Shown here one piece after another: positions 1 through 7,317 of a stretch of DNA of 64,000 nt (its first letter is position 1; each line of letters starts with the position of its first letter). A model generated the notes under the pieces. The model was not told where the DNA came from and did no database searches. It worked only from the letters and a program-made list of their open reading frames with translations. The translations under genes and the position numbers were made by a program. This DNA comes from Prescottella sp. R16 (GTDB lineage: Bacteria > Actinomycetota > Actinomycetes > Mycobacteriales > Mycobacteriaceae): contig NZ_CP130943.1 of NCBI RefSeq assembly GCF_030656875.1, forward strand, positions 3,410,001-3,474,000, given 5' to 3'.

Positions 1-791
1 CGCTCGCCGCAGCCGTCGACGCCGACCTCGCGATCGCTCTCGACCCGGACGCCGACCGTTGCGCCGTCGGGGTGCCCGGCCCGGACGGGTGGCGGATGCT
101 CACCGGCGACGAGACCGGCGCCCTACTCGGCGACCGCATCCTCTCGCAGGCCCCCGCCGGGGCCCTGGTCGCCACGACGATCGTGTCGTCGACGCTGCTC
201 GGCAGGATCGCCGACGCCCGCGGGTTCCGGTCCACGCGCACCCTCACCGGATTCAAATGGCTCGTCCGCGCCGGGGCCGGCCTCGTCTACGCGTACGAGG
301 AGGCGATCGGGCACTGCGTCGACCCGGACACCGTGCGGGACAAGGACGGTATCTCGGCGGCCGTGCTGGTGGCCGATCTCGCCGCCGATCTGGCCGGACA
401 GGGCCGGACGCTGTCCGATGCGCTCGACGATCTCGCCGCCGAGTTCGGGATGCACGTCACCGGTCAGGTGTCGCGCCGGTTCGACACCGTCGCCGACGCG
501 GACCGCGTCCTGGCGCGGCTGCGCACCCGGCCGCCGACCGAACTCGACGGCACGGCAGTGGCGTTCACCGACCTCGCCGACGCCCGCGGGCCGCTGCGCA
601 CCGACGCCGTCGTGTTCGACGGCGACGGCGTGCACGTCACGGTGCGCCCGTCGGGTACCGAGCCGAAACTCAAGTGCTACATCGAGGTCGTCGAACCGGT
701 GCGCGGCCGCGACGACGTGCCGGCGGCCCGCAGCACCGCCCGGGAGCGCACCGCCCGGCTGCGGCGAACTCTCGAGGAGACGATCGCGTAA
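1..791 (+). CDS. pmmB: Phosphomannomutase/phosphoglucomutase, C-terminal part
   Basis: The gene is cut by the window's left edge and reads in frame from base 3. It belongs to the alpha-D-phosphohexomutase family, which interconverts hexose 1- and 6-phosphates for sugar-nucleotide supply. The visible part starts at the metal-binding loop DPDADR. It continues with the sugar-binding YEEAIG motif (GEESG-like) and ends with the phosphate-binding loop RPSGTEPKLK, so domains 3 and 4 are complete. It converges on upp with only 4 bases between the stop codons. In mycobacteria pmmB also faces upp, which supports the name. Whether mannose or glucose phosphate is preferred cannot be told from this part. 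Confidence 0.85.
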   Translation, partial: LAAAVDADLAIALDPDADRCAVGVPGPDGWRMLTGDETGALLGDRILSQAPAGALVATTIVSSTLLGRIADARGFRSTRTLTGFKWLVRAGAGLVYAYEEAIGHCVDPDTVRDKDGISAAVLVADLAADLAGQGRTLSDALDDLAAEFGMHVTGQVSRRFDTVADADRVLARLRTRPPTELDGTAVAFTDLADARGPLRTDAVVFDGDGVHVTVRPSGTEPKLKCYIEVVEPVRGRDDVPAARSTARERTARLRRTLEETIA

Positions 792-795
792 CGAC

Positions 796-1419
796 TCAGC
801 GCGGGCCGAACTGCCGGTCCCCGGCGTCACCGAGACCGGGCACGATGAACGCGTTCTCGTCGAGGCCCTCGTCGACGGTCGCGGTGATCAGCCGCACCGG
901 ATGCCCGGACGCCTCGAGCGCGGCAACGCCCTGCGGGGCCGCGACGACACACACCGCGGTGACGTCGGTGGCGCCGCGCGCGACGAGCAGGTCGATCGTG
1001 TGGACCATCGAGCCGCCCGTCGCGAGCATCGGATCGAGAACGAACACGGGCCGCCCGGACAGGTCCGCGGGCAGCGACTCGAGGTACGGCACCGGCTGAT
1101 GCGTCTGCTCGTCCCGGCCCATACCGACGAACCCGACCTGCGACTGCGGAATCAGCGAGCTGGCCTGCTCGATCATGCCGAGACCGGCCCGCAGCACCGG
1201 CACCAGCAGCGGCGGATGCGCCAGCCGCACCCCCGTCGTGACCGTGACCGGGGTCGTGACCTCGAACGTCTCGATCGGGGCGGTGCGGGTCGCCTCGTAG
1301 ATCAGCATCTGGGTGAGCTGCCGCAGCGCGGACCGGAACGTCGCGTTGTCGCTGCGTTCGTCGCGCATCCGGGTCAGTAGGGCTGCGGCCAGAGGGTGGT
1401 CCACCACCTGCGTTTCCAT
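796..1419 (-). CDS. upp: Uracil phosphoribosyltransferase
   Basis: This 207-residue protein salvages uracil by converting it with PRPP to UMP in the cytoplasm. The length is normal for the family. The PRPP-binding segment [14 protein letters not shown] is present, as are the conserved [11 protein letters not shown] and the C-terminal PGLGDAGDR uracil-binding stretch. The start is the ATG at 1417-1419. A TATCCT -10 box (1428-1433 on the minus strand) lies 8 bases upstream of the ATG, so the mRNA probably has no or almost no leader. It is convergent with pmmB. Confidence 0.95.
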   Translation of the reverse strand: METQVVDHPLAAALLTRMRDERSDNATFRSALRQLTQMLIYEATRTAPIETFEVTTPVTVTTGVRLAHPPLLVPVLRAGLGMIEQASSLIPQSQVGFVGMGRDEQTHQPVPYLESLPADLSGRPVFVLDPMLATGGSMVHTIDLLVARGATDVTAVCVVAAPQGVAALEASGHPVRLITATVDEGLDENAFIVPGLGDAGDRQFGPR

Positions 1420-1498
1420 GACTGTCGAGGATAGTGGGAACCGAAACGGTCTCTACTGCGTCCAACCCGTCGACGAACCAGTATCGATGGGGGATGCG

Positions 1499-1813
1499 AT
1501 GAGTGAGTTCTCTGCAACGACATCCGGGATCGCCGCTTTCGGGACGACCGCGGCGGGTCTCGCCGGCCGGGTCGGGACCGCCGGCTCGGGGATCTCGGCG
1601 AACGGCACCGGCCTGCTCGGGCCCGTGTTCGGATTGATCGGCGGCGATTTCGTGGCCGCGTTCGAACGGGCCCGCGGCGCCCATTCGGCCGAACTCGGAC
1701 GGCTCGCCGGCACGTGGTCGGCGATGGGTGACGCCGCAGCGACGACGGCGGCCGCGTACGACGCCACCGACGCCTATACCGCGTCCGGTCTCGATGCGGG
1801 GGCGGCGCTGTGA
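1499..1813 (+). CDS. EspC-like type VII secretion substrate
   Basis: This 104-residue, Ala/Gly-rich, helical protein has no signal peptide. It resembles the ESX-1 EspC family of small type VII secretion substrates. The central GPVFGLIGGDF segment fits that family, and the sequence YDATD near the C-terminus matches the YxxxD export signal. The ATG at 1499 was chosen; an in-frame ATG at 1487 would add four residues. Its stop overlaps the GTG start of the NlpC/P60 gene (GTGA, 1810-1813), so the two are translationally coupled. The likely role is as partner or co-substrate for that hydrolase. No ESX core component lies in the window, so the secretion machinery must be elsewhere. Confidence 0.7.
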   Translation: MSEFSATTSGIAAFGTTAAGLAGRVGTAGSGISANGTGLLGPVFGLIGGDFVAAFERARGAHSAELGRLAGTWSAMGDAAATTAAAYDATDAYTASGLDAGAAL

Positions 1814-2841
1814 TCGACGTTCTCGCCCGCCCGGTCGCCGACCTGCTGGGGGCCTTCGGCACCGGGGTCCTGCCCGCCGGATCACCGGCGGACGCGCTGC
1901 GCGTCGCATCGGACACCCTCGACGCGGCCTACCTGGCCGGGCGCACCGCCCTCGGCGAACTCGACCGGGCCTGGTCCGGGGTCGCCGCCGACGCGGCCGT
2001 CGACAAGGTGCAGGCCACGCAGGCGTCGACGGTGGTGCTGTCGGATCAGGGCCGGGAGATCGCCGGGGTCGTCGACGCCGCGTCGGAGACGGTCCGCACG
2101 GGCACCGTCGAACTGCAGGCGATCCTCGACTCCTTCCTGGCGCAGGCGGCGTCGGCGCTGCCGCTGCTGGCCACGCCCGGCGGACCGACTGCGCTGATCG
2201 CGTCCGCGCTCGACCATCTGCAGCGGGCCCTGACCGTCGTCGAACGGGTGCGCAGCGAACTGTCCGGGCACACCGCGGCCCTGGCCGAACTCACCGCACC
2301 CGACCCGGCCCCCGCGCCGCCCCGGACGGTCGACGCGTCGTTCCTGACCGGTTCACCCGGCACCGGCTCGTTCGGTGGGGCCGAGACCGCGTCGCTGGAC
2401 ACCGGATCGGCCGGTACCGGGTCGCTGGGCACCGGCAGTGCCGGCGGCGTCGAGATCCAGCTGCCCGACGGCAGTACCGTCGTCGCCCCCAACCAGGAAG
2501 CGGCCGACGCCGTCCGCAACGCACTCACCCAGCAGGGCGTGCCGTACCAGTGGGGTGGCACCTCACCCGGGCAGGGCCTGGACTGCAGCGGCCTGACGCA
2601 GTGGGCGTACGGAGAGGCGGGCGTCGACCTGCCGCGGCTCGCGCAGGAACAGAGCGTCGGCACCCCCGTGAACCAGTCCGATCTGATGCCCGGTGACCTC
2701 GCGGTGTGGGACGGGCACGTCGCGATGGTGATCGGTAACGGCCAGATGATCGAGGCCGGCGATCCCGTCGCGGTCAGCGCGATCCGCACCGACAACGTCG
2801 GTATGGGCTTCCACGGCTTCTACCGGCCCACCAACGCCTGA
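1810..2841 (+). CDS. NlpC/P60 (C40) peptidoglycan peptidase with WXG-like N-terminus
   Basis: A 343-residue protein with three parts. Residues 1-180 are helical and contain an AWSG motif resembling WXG100 proteins. Residues 180-215 are a Gly/Thr/Ser linker built from repeats of TGS and GTGS. The C-terminal ~115 residues are an NlpC/P60 domain with the catalytic cysteine in DCSGLTQWAYGE and the histidine in GHVAMVIGNG. Such domains usually cleave D-Glu-meso-DAP bonds in peptidoglycan. There is no Sec signal, and the gene is coupled to an EspC-like gene, so export by type VII secretion is inferred. The GTG start at 1810 overlaps the upstream stop codon. Confidence 0.85.
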   Translation: MIDVLARPVADLLGAFGTGVLPAGSPADALRVASDTLDAAYLAGRTALGELDRAWSGVAADAAVDKVQATQASTVVLSDQGREIAGVVDAASETVRTGTVELQAILDSFLAQAASALPLLATPGGPTALIASALDHLQRALTVVERVRSELSGHTAALAELTAPDPAPAPPRTVDASFLTGSPGTGSFGGAETASLDTGSAGTGSLGTGSAGGVEIQLPDGSTVVAPNQEAADAVRNALTQQGVPYQWGGTSPGQGLDCSGLTQWAYGEAGVDLPRLAQEQSVGTPVNQSDLMPGDLAVWDGHVAMVIGNGQMIEAGDPVAVSAIRTDNVGMGFHGFYRPTNA

Positions 2842-2852
2842 CCCGGAGAACC

Positions 2853-3215
2853 ATGACCAGCGAAAGCACAGCATCCGCACCTCCCCCGCCCACTGCCGTC
2901 GCGACCAACCGCGCCGGCACCGTCACGGTCCGCGCCACCGAGACCGGGCTGCCCGTCGGCCTGCGCATCGACCGTCGTGAACTGCGCTACGGCGGCGAGG
3001 AACTCGCCCGGCAGATCCTCGACCTGTGCCGGTCGGCCGGGCGTGACGCCGGCATGCAGCGGCGCGAGCAGCTGGCCCGCGACGGTGTCGCACCCGACCT
3101 TCTCGACCGGCTCGGCCTGCCGACCCGCGACGACGTCGCCGCCGCGGAGGAGGCGGTCGCCGCGCAGGCCCCCGAGAATTCCGGTGGCCCCGCGAGCTGG
3201 ATGCGTCCGGCATGA
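2853..3215 (+). CDS. YbaB/EspL-like small protein, first copy
   Basis: A 120-residue protein with a Pro/Ala-rich start, then a beta-hairpin region (GTVTVRATETGLPVGLRID) and a helical C-terminal half, as in the YbaB/EbfC fold. Type VII secretion loci often encode YbaB-like proteins such as EspL, thought to act as chaperones or secretion accessories. The start ATG lies 11 bases after the peptidase stop. The gene ends in an ATGA overlap with the next gene, so it is part of the same operon. The family assignment is by fold pattern and context, not by a strong signature. Confidence 0.55.
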   Translation: MTSESTASAPPPPTAVATNRAGTVTVRATETGLPVGLRIDRRELRYGGEELARQILDLCRSAGRDAGMQRREQLARDGVAPDLLDRLGLPTRDDVAAAEEAVAAQAPENSGGPASWMRPA

Positions 3216-3517
3216 GCGGCCACGAGATGGACGCCCTCGTCGCCCGGGTGCGGGCGCGGGCGGAGGTGTTCGGCGGCACACTGACCGCGCTGGCCGCGAT
3301 CCGGGCCGACGCCGTGGGCCTCGACGGCCGCGTCCGGATCGAGGTCGACGGCGACGGGCGCGTCACCGACCTGTGGCTCGCCGAGTCGCTGCACGACGTC
3401 GACGCCCGCGCTCTCGAGCAGACGATCGTCGACGCCGCACACCGGGCCGCGGCCGCAGCGGCCGGCGAGCACGCGCGCATCGTCGGGATGCTGTCCGAGC
3501 CGGCGGAAGATCGATGA
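3212..3517 (+). CDS. YbaB/EbfC-family protein, second copy
   Basis: A 101-residue protein with the usual YbaB layout: an N-terminal helix, a strand region VRIEVDGDGRVTDLWLA and a long C-terminal helix. The Val-rich strand with DGDGRVTDL is typical. Its ATG overlaps the stop of the previous gene (ATGA), closing a four-gene transcription unit from the EspC-like gene. It may bind DNA, as EbfC does, or act as an accessory for the exported proteins, as EspL is thought to. The context favours the second role. Confidence 0.6.
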   Translation: MSGHEMDALVARVRARAEVFGGTLTALAAIRADAVGLDGRVRIEVDGDGRVTDLWLAESLHDVDARALEQTIVDAAHRAAAAAAGEHARIVGMLSEPAEDR

Positions 3518-3552
3518 CCGATGTCCGGCTATATCTTTGGCCGCGACGTGGC

Positions 3553-3558
3553 TAGGCT
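3553..3558 (+). promoter_or_regulatory. Leaderless -10 box for the Rv3311-like gene
   Basis: TAGGCT lies 7 bases before the ATG at 3566. This is the usual geometry of actinobacterial leaderless promoters and supports choosing 3566 over the upstream in-frame start at 3521. Confidence 0.6.
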
Positions 3559-3565
3559 TCCCGCC

Positions 3566-4813
3566 ATGGCTGGAGACATCGTCCCGATCGAACTCGGCGT
3601 GACCCGAGGCGACCTCGTCACGTTGTGGGCTCCCAGGTGGCGTGAAGGCGACGACGAATGGGAGGCCTTCCTCGGCCACGAGGACGACCTCTACGGGTTC
3701 GACTCGGTTGCCGCGCTCGCGGCATTCATCCGCACGAACGACGACAACGACCTCGTCGAACATCCGGCGTGGCCGACGTTCTCGAAGCTCGCCGCCCCCG
3801 AACTCGAACCCGAGGACGACCACTGCTTCGACCTGGTCGGGGTCCCCGACCTCGTGGCCGGCGACCCTGAGGCACTCACCGTGGCCGAACTCGACGCGAC
3901 CCTCACGATGGTGCGCAACGTCGGTGAGGTCTGCGACCTGGATCCGGTGGTGAAGTTCTTCGAGAACCATCCGGAGCTCGGGCACCTGCGGTTCGGGGCC
4001 GACCAGTTCACCGGGCGGGACGGCGAGAAGCTGTGGGACCGCATCGGTATCGCGGTCGCCGAGGACTGGGATGCGGTCGTCGACGCGCTCGACGCGATCG
4101 TCACCTCTCCTGCCGTCGACGCGGACGCGCTCGCGGGCGCCGAGGCCGAGATCCTGGCCGCGCAGGAGAACGTCGTCGACGCCGACGACGACGCGGACAC
4201 CGACGACTACGACGAGTACGACTCCGACTCCGACAACGAGGACGAGGACGAGGACGGCGAGGAGGAGACCTTCTGGACCGGTGTCGGTATCGACCCCGTC
4301 AAGATCGTCACCGCCGAGACGACCCTGTTCACGCTGCGCTGCTACCTCGACGACCATGCGGTGTTCCTCGGCAGTGGCGGACGGATCGCGGTCTTCGCAT
4401 CCGAGCGTGCTCTCGCCCGCTACCTCGCCGACCGGCACGACCACGATCTGGCGCGGGTCAGCACCTACGAGACGGTTCGGAACGCGGCGGTCGACGGGTC
4501 CCTCGAGGTCACGGTCACCGACGAGAACGTCTACGTGCTGCCCGGCCTGGCCGACGATCTCGCGACCGGTCCGGACTCGGTCGATGCCGACCAGCTGGAG
4601 CTGGCCGTCGAGTTGTTCACCGATGCAGCGGACTTCGCGAAGGACGACGCCACCGACGCCGCCCTCGCGCCGTCGACACCGCTCGGCTGGTACGTCTCGT
4701 ACATTCTCGAGCCCACGCCCGGCCGGATGACCCCGAACCCGCCGTTCGACGCGGAGGCGGCGGCGTGGCGCACACTCGAGCAGGAGTTCGAGACGCGGCT
4801 GCGGCCCGAGTAG
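3566..4813 (+). CDS. Conserved acidic hypothetical protein (Rv3311-like)
   Basis: A 415-residue soluble protein of unknown function. Its place between the upp region and add matches Rv3311 of M. tuberculosis, and it appears to be the equivalent gene. It has no signal peptide, membrane segment or catalytic motif that I recognise. The N-terminal ~200 and C-terminal ~180 residues look like two globular halves. Each contains a segment of the form Asp-Ser-Val-Ala-Ala-Leu-Ala or Glu-Arg-Ala-Leu-Ala-Arg-Tyr, hinting at a duplicated domain. They are joined by an Asp/Glu tract at about residues 206-235. Some genomes label relatives as primosomal protein, without support that I can see here. Confidence 0.75.
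   Translation: MAGDIVPIELGVTRGDLVTLWAPRWREGDDEWEAFLGHEDDLYGFDSVAALAAFIRTNDDNDLVEHPAWPTFSKLAAPELEPEDDHCFDLVGVPDLVAGDPEALTVAELDATLTMVRNVGEVCDLDPVVKFFENHPELGHLRFGADQFTGRDGEKLWDRIGIAVAEDWDAVVDALDAIVTSPAVDADALAGAEAEILAAQENVVDADDDADTDDYDEYDSDSDNEDEDEDGEEETFWTGVGIDPVKIVTAETTLFTLRCYLDDHAVFLGSGGRIAVFASERALARYLADRHDHDLARVSTYETVRNAAVDGSLEVTVTDENVYVLPGLADDLATGPDSVDADQLELAVELFTDAADFAKDDATDAALAPSTPLGWYVSYILEPTPGRMTPNPPFDAEAAAWRTLEQEFETRLRPE
4180..4270 (+). repeat. Low-complexity Asp/Glu tract in the Rv3311-like gene
   Basis: Almost every codon between about 4180 and 4270 is GAC or GAG, with a few TAC, TCC and AAC. The encoded linker of about 30 residues is strongly negatively charged and probably disordered. 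It separates the two halves of the protein. Confidence 0.8.
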
Positions 4814-4840
4814 TGCCGGCCCGAACAGCGCCCCGGACCG

Positions 4841-5941
4841 TCAGCCGATCAGGACGGCGTAACCGGGTTTGACGACGTCGTCGATCAGCGCGAGACGCTG
4901 ATCGAACGGGAGGAACGCCGACTTCATCGCATTGATGGTGAACCGTTCCAGGTCGCTCCAGCCGTACCCGAACGTGTCGACGAGGGCCAGCATCTCGCGG
5001 CTCATCGTGGTGTCGCTCATCAACCGGTTGTCGGTGTTGACGGTGACACGGAACCGCAATCGCGCCAAGAGGTCGAACGGATGCTCGGCGAGGCTCGGGA
5101 CCGCCCCGGTCTGCACGTTCGAACTGGGGCACAGTTCCAGAGGAATCCTCTTGTCCCGCACATAGTTCGCAAGTCGGCCCAGCGTGGCGGTGCCGTCGTC
5201 GGCGACGGTGATGTCGTCGGTGATGCGTACCCCGTGACCGAGCCGGTCGGTGCCGCAGAACGCGATGGCTTCGTGGATGGACGGCAGCCCGAACGCCTCA
5301 CCTGCATGGATCGTGAAGTGCGCGGTGTGGCTGCGCATGTACTCGAACGCGTCGAGATGCCGGCTCGGCGGGTGCCCCGCCTCGGCGCCGGCGATGTCGA
5401 AGCCCACCACCCCGCGGTCCCGGAACCGGACGGCGAGCTCGGCGATCTCCCGGGACCGGGCTGCGTGCCGCATCGCGGTGAGCAGGCAGCCGATCCGCAG
5501 CTCGCGGCCGGCGTCACGGGCCGCGTCCGTTCCTTCCCGGAATCCCTCGAGCACGTGCGTGACGACGTCGTCGAGGCCGAGGCCCCGTTCGAGGTGCTGT
5601 TCGGGTGCGAACCGGACCTCGGCGTACACGACGCCGTCGGCGGCCAGGTCCTCGGCGCATTCGCGGGCGACGCGCCGCAGCCCCTCCGGGGTCTGCATGA
5701 CCGCGACGGTGTGGACGAAGGTCTCCAGGTATCGCTCGAGCGAGCCCCCGGACGAGCCGCTGTCGGCGGCGGCCCGGAACCAGGCGGCCAGGTCGTCGGC
5801 GTCGTCGGCGGGCAGCCCGGTGTAGCCGCAGTCCGCGGCGAGTTCGGCGACGGTTGCGGGTCGCAGACCACCGTCGAGGTGGTCGTGCAGCAGGACCTTC
5901 GGCGCCCGGCGGAGATACTCGAGTTCGAGCGGTGCTGTCAT
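4841..5941 (-). CDS. add: Adenosine deaminase
   Basis: This 366-residue enzyme deaminates adenosine and deoxyadenosine to inosine forms in purine salvage. The zinc and catalytic motifs are all in place: HDHLDGG near residue 19, [14 protein letters not shown] HAGE near 215, DRLGHGVRI, and the [11 protein letters not shown] aspartate motif. The N-terminal LLHDHLDGG is typical of actinobacterial enzymes. The start is the ATG at 5939-5941, which sits 6 bases from a TAGGTT -10 box, so it is probably leaderless. It converges on the Rv3311-like gene and diverges from sdhC. Confidence 0.95.
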   Translation of the reverse strand: MTAPLELEYLRRAPKVLLHDHLDGGLRPATVAELAADCGYTGLPADDADDLAAWFRAAADSGSSGGSLERYLETFVHTVAVMQTPEGLRRVARECAEDLAADGVVYAEVRFAPEQHLERGLGLDDVVTHVLEGFREGTDAARDAGRELRIGCLLTAMRHAARSREIAELAVRFRDRGVVGFDIAGAEAGHPPSRHLDAFEYMRSHTAHFTIHAGEAFGLPSIHEAIAFCGTDRLGHGVRITDDITVADDGTATLGRLANYVRDKRIPLELCPSSNVQTGAVPSLAEHPFDLLARLRFRVTVNTDNRLMSDTTMSREMLALVDTFGYGWSDLERFTINAMKSAFLPFDQRLALIDDVVKPGYAVLIG

Positions 5942-5947
5942 GGATCG

Positions 5948-5953
5948 AACCTA
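5948..5953 (-). promoter_or_regulatory. add: Leaderless -10 box for add
   Basis: TAGGTT on the minus strand is 6 bases ahead of the add ATG, which is the spacing expected for a leaderless transcript. Confidence 0.6.
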
Positions 5954-6452
5954 GTCACCGGAGGCGTCCGGCACGTGACGTTCCGACACTCCGAAAGTTA
6001 CCGGCGAGTAGACACTTAGCAGTCGCCGACGGGTGGTATGAGACATTTTCCACATTGCATTCGCCACATGAATGTCCGTGACCGGCCTAGGTCACACCGC
6101 CACCCTTCGGGCCGACACCCTCACGGCGCACCCGAAAGCCCCCCAGGGAGTCACGACAGGCATTGTCGTGCAACATCTTTCACTTTTCCAGGGCCGTAGG
6201 ACCCCATCCGCCCACCACCCTTCGGATCACCCCGCGCGCCGACGCGACGACCACTTCGGAATTTGGGAAGGCAAACCTAACAAGAGATTTCGGGGGCGTA
6301 CGAATCGCGCGGGAGATTAGTTCCCGGAATCGGTTGGGTTTAGAGTTCACAGAAGTCGGTTCAGGTCCTCGTCGAGCCCGGGCTGCGGTAAATCCGAACA
6401 GCTGTGTGCAGGCTCGACGCGCCCACCAAAGACGTTGGAGGCACAGCACTCG
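5954..6452 (+). promoter_or_regulatory. Long intergenic region ahead of sdhCDAB
   Basis: About 500 bases without a credible gene, AT-richer than its surroundings. It carries two clear inverted repeats. GTGACC-N6-GGTCAC lies at 6078-6095, and CACGACA-N5-TGTCGTG lies at 6152-6170. A TAGAGT hexamer at 6341-6346 is a possible -10 box. A GGAGG ribosome site at 6437-6441 serves the sdhC ATG at 6453 and rules out the in-frame TTG at 6435. The palindromes are candidate binding sites for regulators of the operon. Confidence 0.5.
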
Positions 6453-6857
6453 ATGAGCAGCACGACGGAAGCCGCTCCCGCGAAGGAGCGCACCCGGTCG
6501 CTTTACCGGGGCGACCCCGGCATGTGGTCCTGGGTTCTACACCGGATCACCGGCGTCGCAACATTCTTCTTCCTATTCGTCCACGTCCTGGACACCGCGC
6601 TGGTGCGCGTCAACCCGGACACGTACGACCGAGTCATCGAGACCTACAAGAACCCCCTTGTCGGTCTCATGGAGCTCGCCCTGGTCGCGATGGTGCTCTA
6701 CCACGCGCTCAACGGCCTGCGCGTGATGCTCGTCGACTTCTGGTCGAAGGGCCCGCAGTACCAGCGCGTGATGCTCTGGGTGATCATCGCGGTCTGGTTC
6801 GTGGTCATGATCCCGGGCGCCGGTCGCATCTTCTACAACATGTTTGCGGGGCACTGA
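6453..6857 (+). CDS. sdhC: Succinate dehydrogenase cytochrome b subunit SdhC
   Basis: A 134-residue membrane anchor subunit of complex II. It has three hydrophobic segments: about residues 30-50, 70-95 and 105-125. The SWVLHRITG motif near the N-terminus and the LYHALNGLR motif in the second helix are typical; the latter supplies a conserved histidine for heme b. It binds quinone together with SdhD in the cytoplasmic membrane. It is first in a tight sdhCDAB operon, one base upstream of sdhD. Confidence 0.95.
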   Translation: MSSTTEAAPAKERTRSLYRGDPGMWSWVLHRITGVATFFFLFVHVLDTALVRVNPDTYDRVIETYKNPLVGLMELALVAMVLYHALNGLRVMLVDFWSKGPQYQRVMLWVIIAVWFVVMIPGAGRIFYNMFAGH

Positions 6858-6858
6858 C

Positions 6859-7302
6859 ATGACGACGGAAGCCAAGACTCTCGGCAAGACGTACGATCGC
6901 CCGGCCAGCCTGGATGCGCCGCGCTCGCCGCGCCGCCAGGCCAAGAACAACTTCGAGCTCTACGCATGGCTGTTCATGCGTTTCTCGGGCCTGGCCCTGA
7001 TCATCCTGGTCCTCGGCCATCTGTTCATCATGCTGATGCTCGACGACGGCGTGCACCGCATCAACTTCGCGTTCGTCGCGGGTCGCTGGTCCAGCCCGTT
7101 CTGGCAGATGTGGGACCTGACCATGCTCTGGCTCGCCCAGCTGCACGGCGGTAACGGCCTGCGCACGGTGATCGCGGACTACTCGCGCAAGGACTCCACC
7201 CGGTTCTGGCTCAACACGATCCTGGTCGTGTCGATGATCCTGATCATGGCTCTGGGTACCTACGTCATCTTCACCTTCGACCCCAACATCTCGGCGAGCT
7301 AG
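6859..7302 (+). CDS. sdhD: Succinate dehydrogenase membrane anchor SdhD
   Basis: A 147-residue protein with three membrane helices. The RFSGLALIILVLGHLF segment carries a conserved histidine, and QLHGGNGLRTVIADY is the second conserved block. Together with SdhC it forms the quinone and heme site of complex II. The ATG at 6859 follows the sdhC stop directly. The TTG at 6844 that would extend it lies inside sdhC and is unlikely. SdhA starts 15 bases downstream. Confidence 0.95.
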   Translation: MTTEAKTLGKTYDRPASLDAPRSPRRQAKNNFELYAWLFMRFSGLALIILVLGHLFIMLMLDDGVHRINFAFVAGRWSSPFWQMWDLTMLWLAQLHGGNGLRTVIADYSRKDSTRFWLNTILVVSMILIMALGTYVIFTFDPNISAS

Positions 7303-7317
7303 GGGAGCAGATCCTTC

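Noticed and set aside
4805..4830. CGGCCCGA repeated between the Rv3311-like gene and add as a terminator
   Set aside because: The two copies are direct, not inverted, so no stem can form.
6078..6095. Palindrome before sdhC as a CRP/GlxR site
   Set aside because: The half-sites GTGA and TCAC are 10 bases apart rather than 6, so it does not match the usual consensus.
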